Shown here: one piece after another, positions 28,766 to 39,369 of the stretch
Layout of the letters: each line of letters starts with the position of its first letter
How positions within the stretch are numbered: position 1 is the first letter of the stretch
NCBI RefSeq assembly: GCF_001049755.1
Contig: NZ_CVLB01000001.1
Coordinates: 186,001 to 250,000 of the forward strand
Direction of reading: 5' to 3'
Length of the DNA stretch: 64,000 nt
DNA from: Brachyspira suanatina
GTDB lineage: Bacteria; Spirochaetota; Brachyspiria; Brachyspirales; Brachyspiraceae
Translations under genes and position numbers: made by a program
Notes under the pieces: model-generated
The model's database searches: none
What the model was told of the DNA's origin: nothing
What the model saw: only the letters and a program-made list of their open reading frames with translations

Positions 28766-28777
28766 TGAGGGATACCG

Positions 28778-29614
28778 ATGGCTATTAAGAAATTTAAACC
28801 GACAACACCAAGTTTGCGTTATCGTACAGTAGTAGATTTTTCGGATATTACAACAAATGAGCCTTGTAAATCATTAGTATGCGGAAAAAAACGTATAAGC
28901 GGACGCGGTTCAAATGGTCGTATAACTATGCGTCGTCGCGGAGGCGGACATAAAAAACTATTTAGATTTGTAGATTTTAGAAGAGATAAACATGATGTAG
29001 AAGCTAAAGTAGTTTCTATAGAGTATGATCCTAACAGAACAGCTCGTATAGCTTTACTACACTACACAGATGGCGAGAAAAGATACATAATATGGCCATT
29101 GGGACTTAATGTAGGCGATAGAGTAGTAAGCGGTGAAAATGCAAAAGTTAAAATTGGATGCAGTTTACCATTGAAAAAAATTCCATTAGGTACTATAATA
29201 CATAACATTGAAATAACTCCTGGAAAAGGCGGTCAGCTTGTTAGAGCAGCAGGAGGTGGTGCTCAAATCACAGCTAAATCAGGCGGTTATTGTGTAATAA
29301 GACTTCGTTCAGGCGAAGAAAGAAGAATACTAGAGAATTGTTATGCTACTATAGGTCAGATTGGAAATTTAGATCATTTCAATACTACAGACGGTAAAGC
29401 TGGAACTACTAGACATAAAGGTAGAAGACCTAAAGTAAGAGGTGTTGTAATGAACCCAGTAGATCACCCACACGGCGGTGGTGAAGGTAAAAGCGGACAG
29501 GGTAACCCACATCCGGTTTCACCTACAGGTGTACCTACTAAGGGATACAAGACTAGAAAGAAACACAAGTATTCTGACAGATTAATAATCAAGAGAAGAG
29601 GGGGTAAGAAATAA
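28778..29614 (+). CDS. rplB: 50S ribosomal protein L2
   Basis: 278 residues. It carries [19 protein letters not shown] near the N terminus and the conserved [14 protein letters not shown] loop with the His needed for peptidyl transfer and subunit joining. Its stop overlaps the rpsS start (TAATG). Confidence 0.97.
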   Translation: MAIKKFKPTTPSLRYRTVVDFSDITTNEPCKSLVCGKKRISGRGSNGRITMRRRGGGHKKLFRFVDFRRDKHDVEAKVVSIEYDPNRTARIALLHYTDGEKRYIIWPLGLNVGDRVVSGENAKVKIGCSLPLKKIPLGTIIHNIEITPGKGGQLVRAAGGGAQITAKSGGYCVIRLRSGEERRILENCYATIGQIGNLDHFNTTDGKAGTTRHKGRRPKVRGVVMNPVDHPHGGGEGKSGQGNPHPVSPTGVPTKGYKTRKKHKYSDRLIIKRRGGKK

Positions 29615-29883
29615 TGTCTCGCTCTATTAAAAAAGGACCTTTTGTAGATAAGAATCTTTTTAAGAAGATACAAGCTGGAGATAATAAGCATCAAATAAAA
29701 ACTTATAGCCGTGCTTCAACAATTATTCCAGAAATGATAGGTTTTACTATAAATGTTCATAACGGAAAAACATTTGTAGCAGTTTATATACAAGAAAATA
29801 TGATAGGTCATAAATTAGGCGAATTTGCACCAACAAGAAAATTTATATCTCATGCCGGTGCCGCTAAAGTAGGTAAGAAATAA
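29614..29883 (+). CDS. rpsS: 30S ribosomal protein S19
   Basis: 89 residues. [12 protein letters not shown] start, [17 protein letters not shown] and [12 protein letters not shown] are family hallmarks. Coupled to rplB by a one-base overlap. Confidence 0.96.
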   Translation: MSRSIKKGPFVDKNLFKKIQAGDNKHQIKTYSRASTIIPEMIGFTINVHNGKTFVAVYIQENMIGHKLGEFAPTRKFISHAGAAKVGKK

Positions 29884-29894
29884 GGATTTAGACT

Positions 29895-30302
29895 ATGGAT
29901 TATAAAGTAAAGGTACGTTATTTACGCATTGGTCGCAGAAAAGTAGCAAGACTGCTTCCTTTTGTTAAAGGTGAGTATGTTAACCATGCTATATCTAATC
30001 TAGCAACAATGCCTCAGATGTCATCAGTAGTTCTAAGAAAGGCTATTAAGAGCGGAATAGCTAATGCTATATTCCAATCAAGAAATATCAATCCAGATAC
30101 ATTATGGGTAAAAACTGCTTATGTTGATAAAGCACCTACTCTTAAAAGAATACGTGCAGCAAGCAGAGGTAGTGCTGATCCAATATTAAAAAGACTTTCA
30201 CATATTACTATAATTTTAAGTGATGATAAAAAACCTGAAAAGAAAAAATTAAAAGCTAAGAGTGCTAAAACAGAAGAAGCACCTAAAGCAGCGGAGGTAT
30301 AA
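29895..30302 (+). CDS. rplV: 50S ribosomal protein L22
   Basis: 135 residues. It has LRIGRRKVARLLPFVKG, KSGIANA and the IRAASRGSADPILKRLSHITIIL hairpin that lines the tunnel. A Lys/Ala/Glu-rich C-terminal tail of about 20 residues extends beyond the usual end. Confidence 0.95.
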   Translation: MDYKVKVRYLRIGRRKVARLLPFVKGEYVNHAISNLATMPQMSSVVLRKAIKSGIANAIFQSRNINPDTLWVKTAYVDKAPTLKRIRAASRGSADPILKRLSHITIILSDDKKPEKKKLKAKSAKTEEAPKAAEV

Positions 30303-30305
30303 ACT

Positions 30306-31043
30306 ATGGGTCAAAAGGTTAGTCCAATAGGCTTAAGACTCGGAATTAACAAAACTTGGTCTAGTAAATGGTTTGAAGATAGCAGAACTTATGCAGACAG
30401 TTTGCATGAAGATTTATCTATCAGACGCTATATAATGAATTATTATTATAAAACATTAAAAGAAGAACAAAAGAAAATCGGCGGAAAAAAAGAGTCTTTT
30501 GACCCTGCTATATCTGATATACAAATAGTACGTTTCCCAGATAGAATAAATATTTTCATCTCTACTGCAAGAGCAGGAGTTGTAATAGGTCCTAAAGGAC
30601 AGAGAGTTGAAACTGTAAAAACAACTGTTCAAAAAATGGTTAAAAAACCAGTTCATTTCTCTATTACAGAAATCAGAGATGCAGAGTTAGATGCTAATTT
30701 AGCAGCACAAAGCGTAGCTCGTCAATTAGAAATGCGTGTTGCTTTCAGAAGAGCTATGAAAAGTGTTATAACTCAGGCTATGAAGAAAGGTGCTAAAGGT
30801 ATAAAAGTTATGTGTTCTGGTCGTTTAGCAGGTGCTGATATTGCTAGAACAGAACAATATAAAAATGGTTCAGTACCATTACATACATTGAGAGCTAATA
30901 TAGATTATGGCACTGCAGAAGCACTTACTACATTCGGTATTATCGGAATAAAAGTGTGGATCTATAAGGGTGAAATTCTTGATAAGAAAGAACATAAACA
31001 AGATGATGCAGGTAAAGTTATCAGTGCCAAAGGAGATAGATAA
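30306..31043 (+). CDS. rpsC: 30S ribosomal protein S3
   Basis: 245 residues. [14 protein letters not shown] start, a KH domain with [12 protein letters not shown], and the C-terminal domain with [30 protein letters not shown]. It forms part of the mRNA entry channel. Confidence 0.97.
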   Translation: MGQKVSPIGLRLGINKTWSSKWFEDSRTYADSLHEDLSIRRYIMNYYYKTLKEEQKKIGGKKESFDPAISDIQIVRFPDRINIFISTARAGVVIGPKGQRVETVKTTVQKMVKKPVHFSITEIRDAELDANLAAQSVARQLEMRVAFRRAMKSVITQAMKKGAKGIKVMCSGRLAGADIARTEQYKNGSVPLHTLRANIDYGTAEALTTFGIIGIKVWIYKGEILDKKEHKQDDAGKVISAKGDR

Positions 31044-31456
31044 TGTTACAACCATCAAGAATGAAATATCGTAAACATCATAGAGGCAGAATGAAAGGCA
31101 AATCTAAGAGAGGAAGTAATTTGACTTTCGGAGATTATGGTCTTATGGCATTAGAGCCTGTATGGCTTACAGATAGACAAATTGAGGCTGCACGTATTGC
31201 TATATCAAGACATGTTAAGCGTGTAGGTAAAATGTGGATAAAAGTATTTCCTGATAAGCCTTATACTAAAAAACCTGCTGAAACTAGAATGGGTAAAGGT
31301 AAAGGTAACGTTGAATATTGGGTAGCTGTAGTTAAGCCTGGAAAAGTAATATTTGAAATAGCAGGTGTTCCAGAAGAATTAGCTCAATCAGCTTTCAGAC
31401 TAGCTGGTTTCAAGCTCCCTATCAAAACTAAGTTCATTAAGAGGGAGGCTATATAA
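31043..31456 (+). CDS. rplP: 50S ribosomal protein L16
   Basis: 137 residues. [17 protein letters not shown] and [19 protein letters not shown] are diagnostic. It overlaps both neighbours by one base (TAATG). Confidence 0.96.
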   Translation: MLQPSRMKYRKHHRGRMKGKSKRGSNLTFGDYGLMALEPVWLTDRQIEAARIAISRHVKRVGKMWIKVFPDKPYTKKPAETRMGKGKGNVEYWVAVVKPGKVIFEIAGVPEELAQSAFRLAGFKLPIKTKFIKREAI

Positions 31457-31662
31457 TGGCTAAGAACACTAAAGATTATAAGTCATTAGGTTTAGAAGAG
31501 CTTAAAGGTGAACTTCTAAAATTAGAAAAAGAATATCAAGAGCATAGATTTGAAAAAGTAGTTGGTGATGCTAGACAAACTCATCAATTAAAGAAAGCTC
31601 GTAAAGATATAGCTAGAGTTAAGACATTTATTCGTCAGCATGAACTTGGCATAAAAAAATAG
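31456..31662 (+). CDS. rpmC: 50S ribosomal protein L29
   Basis: 68 residues, two-helix protein with LGLEELKGELLKLEKEYQEHRF and KKARKDIARVKTFIRQHE. Coupled to rplP. Confidence 0.94.
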   Translation: MAKNTKDYKSLGLEELKGELLKLEKEYQEHRFEKVVGDARQTHQLKKARKDIARVKTFIRQHELGIKK

Positions 31663-31674
31663 TGAGGTATTACT

Positions 31675-32037
31675 GTGGAAAGCAAAGCAAAAAAATATAA
31701 AAGAGTACTTGAGGGAATTGTAGTTTCTGATAAAATGGATAAAACTATAGTTGTTAAAGTAGAAAGCAAGCAGAAACACCCGCTTTATGGTAAAACTATT
31801 AGTAAAAATAAAAGATATAAAGCTCATGATGAAAAAAATGAATGTCATGAAGGCGATTTAGTAAGAGTGATAGAGTGCAGACCTCTTAGTAAAGATAAAA
31901 AATTCAGATTAACAAAAATAATCAAGAAAGCAGAGCGTATAGAAAAAGATTCTATAGACAGCGATGTAGAGAATGTTTTAAAACGTGAAAAACATGCTCC
32001 AGAAGCAGCAGTTTCTTCACAGGTTGAAGGAGAGTAA
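31675..32037 (+). CDS. rpsQ: 30S ribosomal protein S17 with C-terminal extension
   Basis: 120 residues, starting at GTG. The OB-fold core ([42 protein letters not shown]) ends near residue 86. An extra ~35 residues (acidic and Ala-rich, ending QVEGE) go beyond the usual length. It binds helices in the 5' domain of 16S rRNA. Confidence 0.95.
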   Translation: MESKAKKYKRVLEGIVVSDKMDKTIVVKVESKQKHPLYGKTISKNKRYKAHDEKNECHEGDLVRVIECRPLSKDKKFRLTKIIKKAERIEKDSIDSDVENVLKREKHAPEAAVSSQVEGE

Positions 32038-32042
32038 GAACT

Positions 32043-32411
32043 ATGATACAAGTACCAAGCACTCTTAATGTAGCTGATAATACAGGCGTTAAAAAGTTAA
32101 AATGTATTAAGGTATTAGGCGGAAGCAGACGCAGATATGCTACTTTAGGTGATGTAATTATCTGTTCTGTAACAGATATAATACCTACTTGCTCTATAGA
32201 AAAAGGTAAAGTAGTAAAAGCTGTAATAGTAAGAGTAAAAAAAGAAGTTAGACGCCCTGACGGTTCATATATTCGTTTCGACGAGAATGCTGCTGTTATA
32301 GTAGATGATAAGAAAGAGCCACGCGGTAAACGTATATTCGGACCTGTAGCTCGTGAACTTAGAGACAGAGGCTTTATGAAGATAGTATCACTTGCACCAG
32401 AGGTAATATAA
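32043..32411 (+). CDS. rplN: 50S ribosomal protein L14
   Basis: 122 residues. [15 protein letters not shown] start, and [19 protein letters not shown] end. Standard length. Confidence 0.96.
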   Translation: MIQVPSTLNVADNTGVKKLKCIKVLGGSRRRYATLGDVIICSVTDIIPTCSIEKGKVVKAVIVRVKKEVRRPDGSYIRFDENAAVIVDDKKEPRGKRIFGPVARELRDRGFMKIVSLAPEVI

Positions 32412-32413
32412 TT

Positions 32414-32755
32414 ATGATAAAGAAACAAGATTTAAGTAAGACAAAATACAAAGTAAAAAAAGGCGATACTGTTGAGGTAATAGCTGGAGAGCAAAGCGGA
32501 GAACGCGGAGAGGTATTGTCTGTAGATAGAACAAGAGGCAGAGTTTTAGTAAAAAACATCAATATGGTTAAAAAAACTATGCCTAAAAGCCAAGAGAATC
32601 AAAAAGGCGGAATAGTTGAGAAAGAAGCTTCAATACATATATCCAATGTAATGGTAGTAAACAAAGCAGGAAAAGCTACTAGAGTTGGAAGAAAAGAAGT
32701 AGACGGTAAACTAAAAAGATATGCCAAAAAATCAGGCGAAGTTCTTGATAAGTAA
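32414..32755 (+). CDS. rplX: 50S ribosomal protein L24
   Basis: 113 residues. KOW motif at VKKGDTVEVIAGEQSGERGEVL, followed by MVKKTMPKSQENQKGGI. It initiates 50S assembly. It lies 2 nt after rplN. Confidence 0.95.
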   Translation: MIKKQDLSKTKYKVKKGDTVEVIAGEQSGERGEVLSVDRTRGRVLVKNINMVKKTMPKSQENQKGGIVEKEASIHISNVMVVNKAGKATRVGRKEVDGKLKRYAKKSGEVLDK

Positions 32756-32772
32756 GTAGGAGAAAATAAATT

Positions 32773-33336
32773 ATGTCAGTATTGAAAGATAGGTATGAAA
32801 ACGAGATTAAACAGTCTCTTCTAAAAGATATGAATTTAAGCTCTACTATGGCTATCCCTAAAATAGAAAAAATCATAATCAATATGGGAGTAACTCAGGC
32901 TGTAACAGACAAAAAATATGTTGATTCTGCTGTAGAAGAACTAAGCCAAATAGCAGGACAGAGAGCTGTTGTAACAAGAGCTAAAAAGTCTATAGCTAAC
33001 TTCAAATTAAGACAAGGTATGCCTATAGGCTGCAGAGTAACTTTAAGAGGCGAAAGAATGTATGACTTCTTAGAGAGATTAATATTCATAGCATTACCAA
33101 GAGTAAGAGACTTCCAAGGTATTCCTAGAAGAGGTTTCGATGGTAATGGTAATTACAACTTAGGAATAAAAGAACATACTATATTCCCAGAAATAAGTTT
33201 TGATAAAACAGATGCCGTAAAAGGCTTAAATATAACAATAGTAACTACTGCAGATAATGACGATATGGCACGCACTTTATTAGAAAGAGTTGGTTTGCCA
33301 TTCCGTGCAGCACCTAAAAGTCAGGAGAATAAATAA
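32773..33336 (+). CDS. rplE: 50S ribosomal protein L5
   Basis: 187 residues. It carries [24 protein letters not shown]-type and [18 protein letters not shown] segments, and IFPEISFDK. It binds 5S rRNA. One-base overlap with the S14 gene. Confidence 0.96.
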   Translation: MSVLKDRYENEIKQSLLKDMNLSSTMAIPKIEKIIINMGVTQAVTDKKYVDSAVEELSQIAGQRAVVTRAKKSIANFKLRQGMPIGCRVTLRGERMYDFLERLIFIALPRVRDFQGIPRRGFDGNGNYNLGIKEHTIFPEISFDKTDAVKGLNITIVTTADNDDMARTLLERVGLPFRAAPKSQENK

Positions 33337-33521
33337 TGGCTAGATTGGCACTTAAAGTTAAAGCTACAAAAAAACAAAAATATAAAACAAGACAATATAA
33401 TCGTTGCCCAATATGCGGCAGACCTCGTGCTTATATAAGACAGTACAAGATGTGCAGAATATGTTTTAGAGATTTAGCAAATAAAGGTTTGATACCGGGC
33501 GTAACTAAGTCTAGTTGGTAA
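33336..33521 (+). CDS. rpsZ: 30S ribosomal protein S14, zinc-binding short form
   Basis: 61 residues, the C+ form of S14 with two CxxC pairs (CPIC and CRIC) that bind zinc. It ends [10 protein letters not shown]. The short form is the one expected inside the spc operon of many non-proteobacterial lineages. Confidence 0.96.
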   Translation: MARLALKVKATKKQKYKTRQYNRCPICGRPRAYIRQYKMCRICFRDLANKGLIPGVTKSSW

Positions 33522-33537
33522 TTTAAGGAGAATATGA

Positions 33538-33939
33538 ATGAGTGTACATGATCCAATAGCAGATGCTTTAACTATAATAAGAAATGGTTGTAGAGCAAAA
33601 AAAGAGTCTGTTACTATACCTTTTTCTACAAAAATGGAAAATATACTTGCAATTTTAAAGAAAGAAGGTTATATTAATGACTTCAAAAAAGTAGAAGTAA
33701 AAGATAAAAATTTCTTCCGCATAGAAATAGATTTGAAATATTATGAGGGAAGTTCAGTAATAGAAGGAATTCAAAGAGTATCAACTCCAGGTTTAAGAGT
33801 TTATACATCAGTAGATACTATACCTCAAGTAAAAAACGGTTTCGGTATATCTGTAATATCTACAAGTAAAGGTGTAATGACAGATAAAGAGGCTAGAAAA
33901 GAAAAAGTTGGCGGCGAAGTTTTATGCTACGTTTGGTAA
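33538..33939 (+). CDS. rpsH: 30S ribosomal protein S8
   Basis: 133 residues. DPIADALTIIRNG start and GFGISVISTSKGVMTDKEARKEKVGGEVLCYVW end. It is a central-domain assembly protein and, in E. coli, the spc repressor. Confidence 0.96.
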   Translation: MSVHDPIADALTIIRNGCRAKKESVTIPFSTKMENILAILKKEGYINDFKKVEVKDKNFFRIEIDLKYYEGSSVIEGIQRVSTPGLRVYTSVDTIPQVKNGFGISVISTSKGVMTDKEARKEKVGGEVLCYVW

Positions 33940-33963
33940 TAAATTATTAAGAGGGTATTAATA

Positions 33964-34536
33964 ATGAGTAGATTAGCAAATAAACCTATAGCGATACCTC
34001 AAGGCGTTGAAGTTAAGATAGACGGACATAAAGTAATCGTAAAAGGTAAAAGAGGGGAGTTGACAAGAGAGTTTTTTGATTATATAATATTTGAACTCGA
34101 AAATAATTCTCTTTGGGTTAAACCTCCTAAGATTGAAAGTACTGACGAGAAAGCTATTAAAGAAAATAAAGCTAAGTACTCTGCACAATTAGGTTTAGTG
34201 TGGAAGCTTATTTCTAATATGATAGAAGGCGTTACTAACGGATATAAAAAAGTTCTTCAATTAGAAGGTACAGGTTATCGTTCTAATGTTCAAGGAGATA
34301 CTATAACATTGCAATTAGGTTTTTCTAGTGATGTTAAAATGAAAATACCAGAAGGTATTAAAGTAACAGTAGAAAAAGATACTAAAATCATTATTGAAGG
34401 CAATGATAAAGAACAAGTAGGCGAGCTTGCTATGAATATCAAAAAGAAAAGACCTGTTGAGCCTTATAAAGGTAAAGGTGTTAGATTTGACGGCGAGCAT
34501 GTAAAATATAAAGAAAGTAAAAAAGCTGCTAAGTAA
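33964..34536 (+). CDS. rplF: 50S ribosomal protein L6
   Basis: 190 residues, slightly long. It has two repeats with the GVTNGYKKVLQLEGTGYR and GNDKEQVGELAMNIKKKRPVEPYKGKG motifs. Confidence 0.96.
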   Translation: MSRLANKPIAIPQGVEVKIDGHKVIVKGKRGELTREFFDYIIFELENNSLWVKPPKIESTDEKAIKENKAKYSAQLGLVWKLISNMIEGVTNGYKKVLQLEGTGYRSNVQGDTITLQLGFSSDVKMKIPEGIKVTVEKDTKIIIEGNDKEQVGELAMNIKKKRPVEPYKGKGVRFDGEHVKYKESKKAAK

Positions 34537-34546
34537 GGGGTTTTTT

Positions 34547-34903
34547 ATGAGTTTAAGAGAAAAGATTAAAGCTCAACGCGAAAGAAGAAAAAGAAGTATA
34601 CGTATAAAAATAGAAGGAAGCTCAGAGCGTCCAAGACTTACAGTTCATAAAAGTCTTAAATATGTATCTGCTCAAATAATAGATGATAGTAAAGGTATCA
34701 CTTTAGCATCAGCATCTTCTCAAGAAAAAGATTTAAAAAGCGGTAAGAATGTGGATATAGCTAAAGAAATAGGTAAAGTTTTAGCTACTAGAGCAAAAGA
34801 GAAAAATATAAGTGAAGTTGTATTTGATAGAAACGGATATATATATCATGGAAAAATAAAATCCCTAGCTGACGGTGCTCGTGAAGCAGGATTGAAATTT
34901 TAA
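34547..34903 (+). CDS. rplR: 50S ribosomal protein L18
   Basis: 118 residues. [33 protein letters not shown] and [26 protein letters not shown] are typical. It binds 5S rRNA with L5. Confidence 0.95.
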   Translation: MSLREKIKAQRERRKRSIRIKIEGSSERPRLTVHKSLKYVSAQIIDDSKGITLASASSQEKDLKSGKNVDIAKEIGKVLATRAKEKNISEVVFDRNGYIYHGKIKSLADGAREAGLKF

Positions 34904-34914
34904 GGAGTATTACC

Positions 34915-35433
34915 TTGGCACACGATATAAATAACAACGAAGAAAAAAGTATGTATGAAGAGCGTCTAATAACTTTAAACAGAGTAGCTAAAGTTATGAA
35001 AGGCGGAAGACGTTTTAGATTTGCCGCTTTAATGGTTTTAGGCGATAAAAATGGTCATGTTGGTTTAGGTTACGGTAAAGCAAACGAAGTACCAGATGCT
35101 ATAAGAAAAGCTATAGAGCAAGCTAAGAAAAACATGATAGAAGTTAACTTAAAAGGTGAAACTATACCTCATAATACAGTTGGTGTATTTAGAAGCAGCA
35201 GAATAGTTATGAAACCAGCTTCTAAAGGTACAGGAGTTATTTCTGGAGGTCCTGCTCGTGCAGTATTGGAATTAGCAGGAGTTAAAAACATTCTTTCTAA
35301 ATCTTTAGGAAATAACAACTCTATGAACCTAGCTAAAGCTACTTTTGAAGGTTTAAAATCTTTGAAAACAGTAGAGTATATGGCTAATAAAAGAGGTGTA
35401 AGTATAGATCAAATTTATGGGAGGGTAGAATAA
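34915..35433 (+). CDS. rpsE: 30S ribosomal protein S5
   Basis: 172 residues, starting at TTG with AAGGAG upstream. The dsRNA-binding-like domain has [28 protein letters not shown], and the C-terminal half has [26 protein letters not shown]. It helps keep decoding accurate. Confidence 0.96.
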   Translation: MAHDINNNEEKSMYEERLITLNRVAKVMKGGRRFRFAALMVLGDKNGHVGLGYGKANEVPDAIRKAIEQAKKNMIEVNLKGETIPHNTVGVFRSSRIVMKPASKGTGVISGGPARAVLELAGVKNILSKSLGNNNSMNLAKATFEGLKSLKTVEYMANKRGVSIDQIYGRVE

Positions 35434-35612
35434 TGGCTAAAGTTGTAATAACATTAGTAAAATCTCCTATAGGCTATGAGAAATCTCAAAGAGCTACAGT
35501 TGTAGCTTTGGGTTTCAAAAAGGGCAAAAGAGTTGTAGAAAAAGAAGCAACTCCTCAAATAAATGGAATGATAAATAAAATATCACATCTTCTTAAAGTA
35601 GAGTATAAGTGA
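35433..35612 (+). CDS. rpmD: 50S ribosomal protein L30
   Basis: 59 residues, found by translating between rpsE and rplO. It starts [20 protein letters not shown] and has [10 protein letters not shown], matching L30. The start overlaps the rpsE stop (TAATG). Easily missed because of size. Confidence 0.95.
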   Translation: MAKVVITLVKSPIGYEKSQRATVVALGFKKGKRVVEKEATPQINGMINKISHLLKVEYK

Positions 35613-35623
35613 GGTTCTTAAAA

Positions 35624-36115
35624 ATGGCACAAGAAAATAAAAAAATATTAAGAGCTCCTAAGGGATCTAGTAAAAAACGTCATAGAGTAGGACGTGGACA
35701 AGGTTCTGGTTGGGGCTGTACAGCAGGCAGAGGTGATAAAGGTGCTCAGTCTCGTGCCGGTTACAGCAGAAGAGCTGGTTTTGAAGGCGGACAAATGCCT
35801 TTACATAGAAGAATTCCAAAAAGCGGATTCACTAATGCAGCTTTCAAAAAATGTGTAAATATTATTAATGTTGGTGATTTAGATTCTATAGGCGGTAATG
35901 AAATCACAAGAGAAACTTTACTTCAAATGGGTTTCTTATCATCTAAGAGAGATTATATTAAACTTCTTTCTATGGGTGAAGTAAAAAATGCTGTTACTAT
36001 AACAGTTGATATGGCTAGTAAAAAAGCTATAGAAAAAATAGAGAAATCTGGCGGTAAAGTTGTAATACATGAACGCAAAAAATATATTAGAAAAAAAGAA
36101 GATAAAAAGTCTTAA
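35624..36115 (+). CDS. rplO: 50S ribosomal protein L15
   Basis: 163 residues from ATG 35624; the GTG at 35609 overlaps rpmD and lies within the ribosome site (GTGAGG), so it is rejected. GRGQGSGWGCTAGRGDKGAQSR and GFEGGQMPLHRRIPKSGF are diagnostic. Confidence 0.96.
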   Translation: MAQENKKILRAPKGSSKKRHRVGRGQGSGWGCTAGRGDKGAQSRAGYSRRAGFEGGQMPLHRRIPKSGFTNAAFKKCVNIINVGDLDSIGGNEITRETLLQMGFLSSKRDYIKLLSMGEVKNAVTITVDMASKKAIEKIEKSGGKVVIHERKKYIRKKEDKKS

Positions 36116-36126
36116 GGTAGATTATA

Positions 36127-37467
36127 ATGTTTAAATCGTTTGCTAATATATTTAGAGTACAAGAATTAAGAAGCAGAATCTTATTTACTGTTATTGCTAT
36201 ATTAGTTTATAGAATAGGAAGCCATATTCCAACACCTGGTATAGATCCTACAGCTCTTTTAGGTTTTTTGTCCTCATCTCAAGGTGGAGGAGGACTTTTA
36301 ACTATAATGGATTTATTTTCAGGTGGTGCTTTATTTAGATTTTCTATATTAGCGCTTGGTATTATGCCTTATATTTCTGCTTCAATTATAATGCAGCTTC
36401 TTGGTGTAGTTATTCCTGCTTTGGAAAGAATGCAAAAAGAAGGTGAGAGCGGTCGTAAAAAAATAAATCAGTATGTTAGATATCTAACTCTTGTTCTTTG
36501 TATAGTACAATCTGCAGCTATGGCTAGCTGGATTCAGAGTATAAATGAAGGTGCTATGATATTTATGAATCCTGGTATAGGTTTCATACTTCTAGTGGTT
36601 GTAACAGCTACTGCTGGTACCATGTTCTTGATGTGGCTAGGTGACCAGATTACAGAACGCGGCCTTGGTAACGGTATATCTGTTATAATCTTTGCTGGAA
36701 TTGTTGCTCGTATTCCTGCTGGGGTTTATGATGTTATACAAAAGAGAGAAAGTGAATATTTGAATTCTTTAGTAATAGTTCTTTTCTTTATAATTTTCGC
36801 AATAGTAATATTCTGTGTAGTTTATGAAGAAAGCGGACAAAGAAGAATTCCTGTTCAGTATGCTAAAAGAGTTGTAGGCAGAAAAGTATTCGGAGCTCAA
36901 TCAACTCATATACCTTTCAAAATCAACCCATCCGGTGTAATTCCTATAATATTTGCTTCAGCTTTAATGGCAATTCCTGCTCAAATAGCTAGCTTAACTA
37001 GAGGAGTTCAATGGAGATGGCTTGATGCATTGCTTAGATTCTTCTCTTATGGAAGTTGGGCATACATAATTCTTTATTGTTTATTAGTTATAATGTTTGC
37101 CTATGTTTATACATCAGTACAGTTCAATCCTGATGATATAGCTGAGAATCTTAAAAAGTCCGGCGGTTTTATACCAGGTTACAGACCAGGTACTCAAACT
37201 GCAGAATATTTAAAGACAGTATTAAGCAGAATAACTATAGGCGGTTCAATATTCTTAGCAGCAATAGCAGTATTTCCAGATTTAATGTCTAAGATTCCTA
37301 TATTTGCTCCTTTCAGAGGTACAAATAATTCGCTTGTTTATTTGATGGGTGGAACATCAGTAATGATTAGTGTAAGTGTTGCTGTTGAGTTATTAAAACA
37401 AATAGAGTCTTATTTGCAAATGCATAACTATGACGGTATATTAAAGAAATCTAAGGTGAGAAGGTAA
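36127..37467 (+). CDS. secY: Protein translocase subunit SecY
   Basis: 446 residues, ten membrane helices expected. [13 protein letters not shown] after TM1, the [13 protein letters not shown] plug/loop area, [22 protein letters not shown], and [16 protein letters not shown] before TM9 are all conserved. It forms the SecYEG channel in the inner membrane. adk and map, which follow secY in many spc operons, are absent; infA follows after 4 nt. Confidence 0.97.
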   Translation: MFKSFANIFRVQELRSRILFTVIAILVYRIGSHIPTPGIDPTALLGFLSSSQGGGGLLTIMDLFSGGALFRFSILALGIMPYISASIIMQLLGVVIPALERMQKEGESGRKKINQYVRYLTLVLCIVQSAAMASWIQSINEGAMIFMNPGIGFILLVVVTATAGTMFLMWLGDQITERGLGNGISVIIFAGIVARIPAGVYDVIQKRESEYLNSLVIVLFFIIFAIVIFCVVYEESGQRRIPVQYAKRVVGRKVFGAQSTHIPFKINPSGVIPIIFASALMAIPAQIASLTRGVQWRWLDALLRFFSYGSWAYIILYCLLVIMFAYVYTSVQFNPDDIAENLKKSGGFIPGYRPGTQTAEYLKTVLSRITIGGSIFLAAIAVFPDLMSKIPIFAPFRGTNNSLVYLMGGTSVMISVSVAVELLKQIESYLQMHNYDGILKKSKVRR

Positions 37468-37471
37468 TAAT

Positions 37472-37690
37472 ATGGCTGAAAGAGAAACTATAGAAGTAGA
37501 GGGTACTGTAGTAGAGCCTCTTCCAAATGCTACTTTTAGAGTAGAGTTAGAGAATGGTCATAAGATATTGGCTCATATATCAGGCAAAATGCGTATGAAT
37601 TTTATCCGCATACTTCCTGGAGATAAAGTAACTATAGAAATGTCTCCCTATGATTTAACAAAGGGTAGAATAATTTATCGTTATAAGTAA
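37472..37690 (+). CDS. infA: Translation initiation factor IF-1
   Basis: 72 residues, S1/OB fold: [24 protein letters not shown] and [23 protein letters not shown]. It binds the A site of the 30S subunit during initiation. Confidence 0.97.
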   Translation: MAERETIEVEGTVVEPLPNATFRVELENGHKILAHISGKMRMNFIRILPGDKVTIEMSPYDLTKGRIIYRYK

Positions 37691-37714
37691 TAAATTAAAT
37701 GGAGATTAGTTACA

Positions 37715-37831
37715 ATGAAAGTAAAAAGTTCTATAAAAAAACGTTGTAATGACTGCCAAATAGTGAAGAGAAAAGGCGTCGTTAGAGTTATATGTAAGAA
37801 AAACCCAAGACATAAACAAAAACAGAAGTAA
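37715..37831 (+). CDS. rpmJ: 50S ribosomal protein L36
   Basis: 38 residues, found by translating between infA and rpsM. It starts [20 protein letters not shown] and keeps the zinc ligands C11, C14, C27 and H33 (the C+ form). TGGAG precedes the ATG. Confidence 0.95.
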   Translation: MKVKSSIKKRCNDCQIVKRKGVVRVICKKNPRHKQKQK

Positions 37832-37853
37832 TTAATTTAAGGAGATAATTAAT

Positions 37854-38243
37854 ATGGCACGCTTAATGGGTGTTGAAATAAGAAATAATAAAAGAATAGA
37901 AATAGCCCTTACTGATATATATGGTATAGGACGTACTCTTGCTCATGTTATTTGTGATAAAGCTAATATAGATTATTCTATTAAAGCTAAAGATTTAACA
38001 GATGCACAAATTACTGCTTTAAGAGATGCTATAGAAGCCACTACTAAAGTAGAAGGTGATTTACGTACAGAGCTTTATAATAATATAAAACGTTTGAAAG
38101 ACATTCACTCATACCGCGGAATGCGTCATATTAAGAGGCTTCCTGTACATGGTCAACGCACTCGTACAAACTCTCGTAATGCTAGAGGTGGCGGTGCTAG
38201 AAAAGCTATTGCTGGTAAGAAAAAAGCACCAGGTAAAAAATAA
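37854..38243 (+). CDS. rpsM: 30S ribosomal protein S13
   Basis: 129 residues. DIYGIGRTLAHVIC helix-hairpin-helix and RGMRHIKRLPVHGQRTRTNSRNARG end. It bridges to the 50S subunit. Confidence 0.96.
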   Translation: MARLMGVEIRNNKRIEIALTDIYGIGRTLAHVICDKANIDYSIKAKDLTDAQITALRDAIEATTKVEGDLRTELYNNIKRLKDIHSYRGMRHIKRLPVHGQRTRTNSRNARGGGARKAIAGKKKAPGKK

Positions 38244-38259
38244 TTAATGGGGGATAATA

Positions 38260-38670
38260 GTGGCTACTCAAAAAGGTAAAAAAACTCTAAAAGATAAAAA
38301 AATTAAAAAAGATAGAAAAGTTGAAGCTTTTGGTATAGTACATATAAAGGCTAGCTTTAATAATACAATAGTTACTATAACTGATAGAAATGGTGACACT
38401 TTATCATGGGCTAGTGCAGGTTTAGATGGAGATTACAAAAGTAGTAAAAAATCTACACCTTTTGCAGCACAAGTTGCTAGTGAAAAAGCATCTAAAAAAG
38501 CTTATGAAATGGGTGTGAGAGAAGTAGAAGTTTACGTTAAAGGTCCTGGAATGGGAAGAGAAAGCTCAATAAGAGCAGTTGAAGCTTCAGGTCTTAAAGT
38601 TAAACTTATTAAGGACGTTACTCCAATGCCTCATAATGGCTGCCGTCCTAGAAAAAGAAGAAGAATATAA
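38260..38670 (+). CDS. rpsK: 30S ribosomal protein S11
   Basis: 136 residues, starting at GTG. It has [50 protein letters not shown] and [13 protein letters not shown]. Confidence 0.96.
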   Translation: MATQKGKKTLKDKKIKKDRKVEAFGIVHIKASFNNTIVTITDRNGDTLSWASAGLDGDYKSSKKSTPFAAQVASEKASKKAYEMGVREVEVYVKGPGMGRESSIRAVEASGLKVKLIKDVTPMPHNGCRPRKRRRI

Positions 38671-38712
38671 TAGTTAATTAAGAATTGTATTGATAATAGG
38701 AGATAAATAATT

Positions 38713-39339
38713 ATGGCAAGATATAGAGATGCTAGTTGCAGATTATGTCGCCGCGAAAAAATGAAACTTATGTTGAAAGGCGATAGATGTCTTACTGCTA
38801 AATGTGCTATAACAAAAAAGAGAGATGTACCTGGTCCTGCTAACCGTAAAATGAAACAGTTATCAGAATATGGTATTCAGATGAGAGAAAAACAGAAAGT
38901 TAAACGTATTTACGGCGTTTTAGAAAAACAATTTAGAAATTATTATCATGAGGCTATTCGTGTAGCTGGTGTATCCGGTGAAAACTTACTTAGATTATTA
39001 GAGCTTCGTTTGGATAATGTTGTTTACAGGCTTGGACTTGCTAAAAGCAGAAATCAAGCTAGACAATTTGTAGCTCATGGTTTTATATCTGTTAATGGTA
39101 AAAGAATGACAATTCCTTCTTATTGTGTTAAAGTAGGTGATAAAGTTTCTTTCACTGAAAGAGGTAACGCAGTAGCTGAAGTAAAAACTATAGTGGAAGG
39201 TTTAAAAAGTGAGTATGTTCCTGCTTGGTTAAGTTTAGATCTTTCTAATAAGACAGGTGAAATCGTAACTTTACCTATAAGAGAGCATATAGAGTATCCT
39301 ATTAATGAACAGCTCATCATTGAGTATTATTCTAAGTAA
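38713..39339 (+). CDS. rpsD: 30S ribosomal protein S4, zinc-type N terminus
   Basis: 208 residues. The N terminus has Cys9, Cys12, Cys26 and Cys31, a zinc-finger arrangement found in one S4 subtype. The S4 RNA-binding domain has LLRLLELRLDNVVYRLGLAKSRNQARQFVAHGFISVNG. It nucleates 30S assembly. Together with the zinc-type S14 and L36, three zinc ribosomal proteins occur in this operon. Confidence 0.96.
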   Translation: MARYRDASCRLCRREKMKLMLKGDRCLTAKCAITKKRDVPGPANRKMKQLSEYGIQMREKQKVKRIYGVLEKQFRNYYHEAIRVAGVSGENLLRLLELRLDNVVYRLGLAKSRNQARQFVAHGFISVNGKRMTIPSYCVKVGDKVSFTERGNAVAEVKTIVEGLKSEYVPAWLSLDLSNKTGEIVTLPIREHIEYPINEQLIIEYYSK

Positions 39340-39369
39340 TGGAACTCTTTTATAAGGGGTATTTTAAGA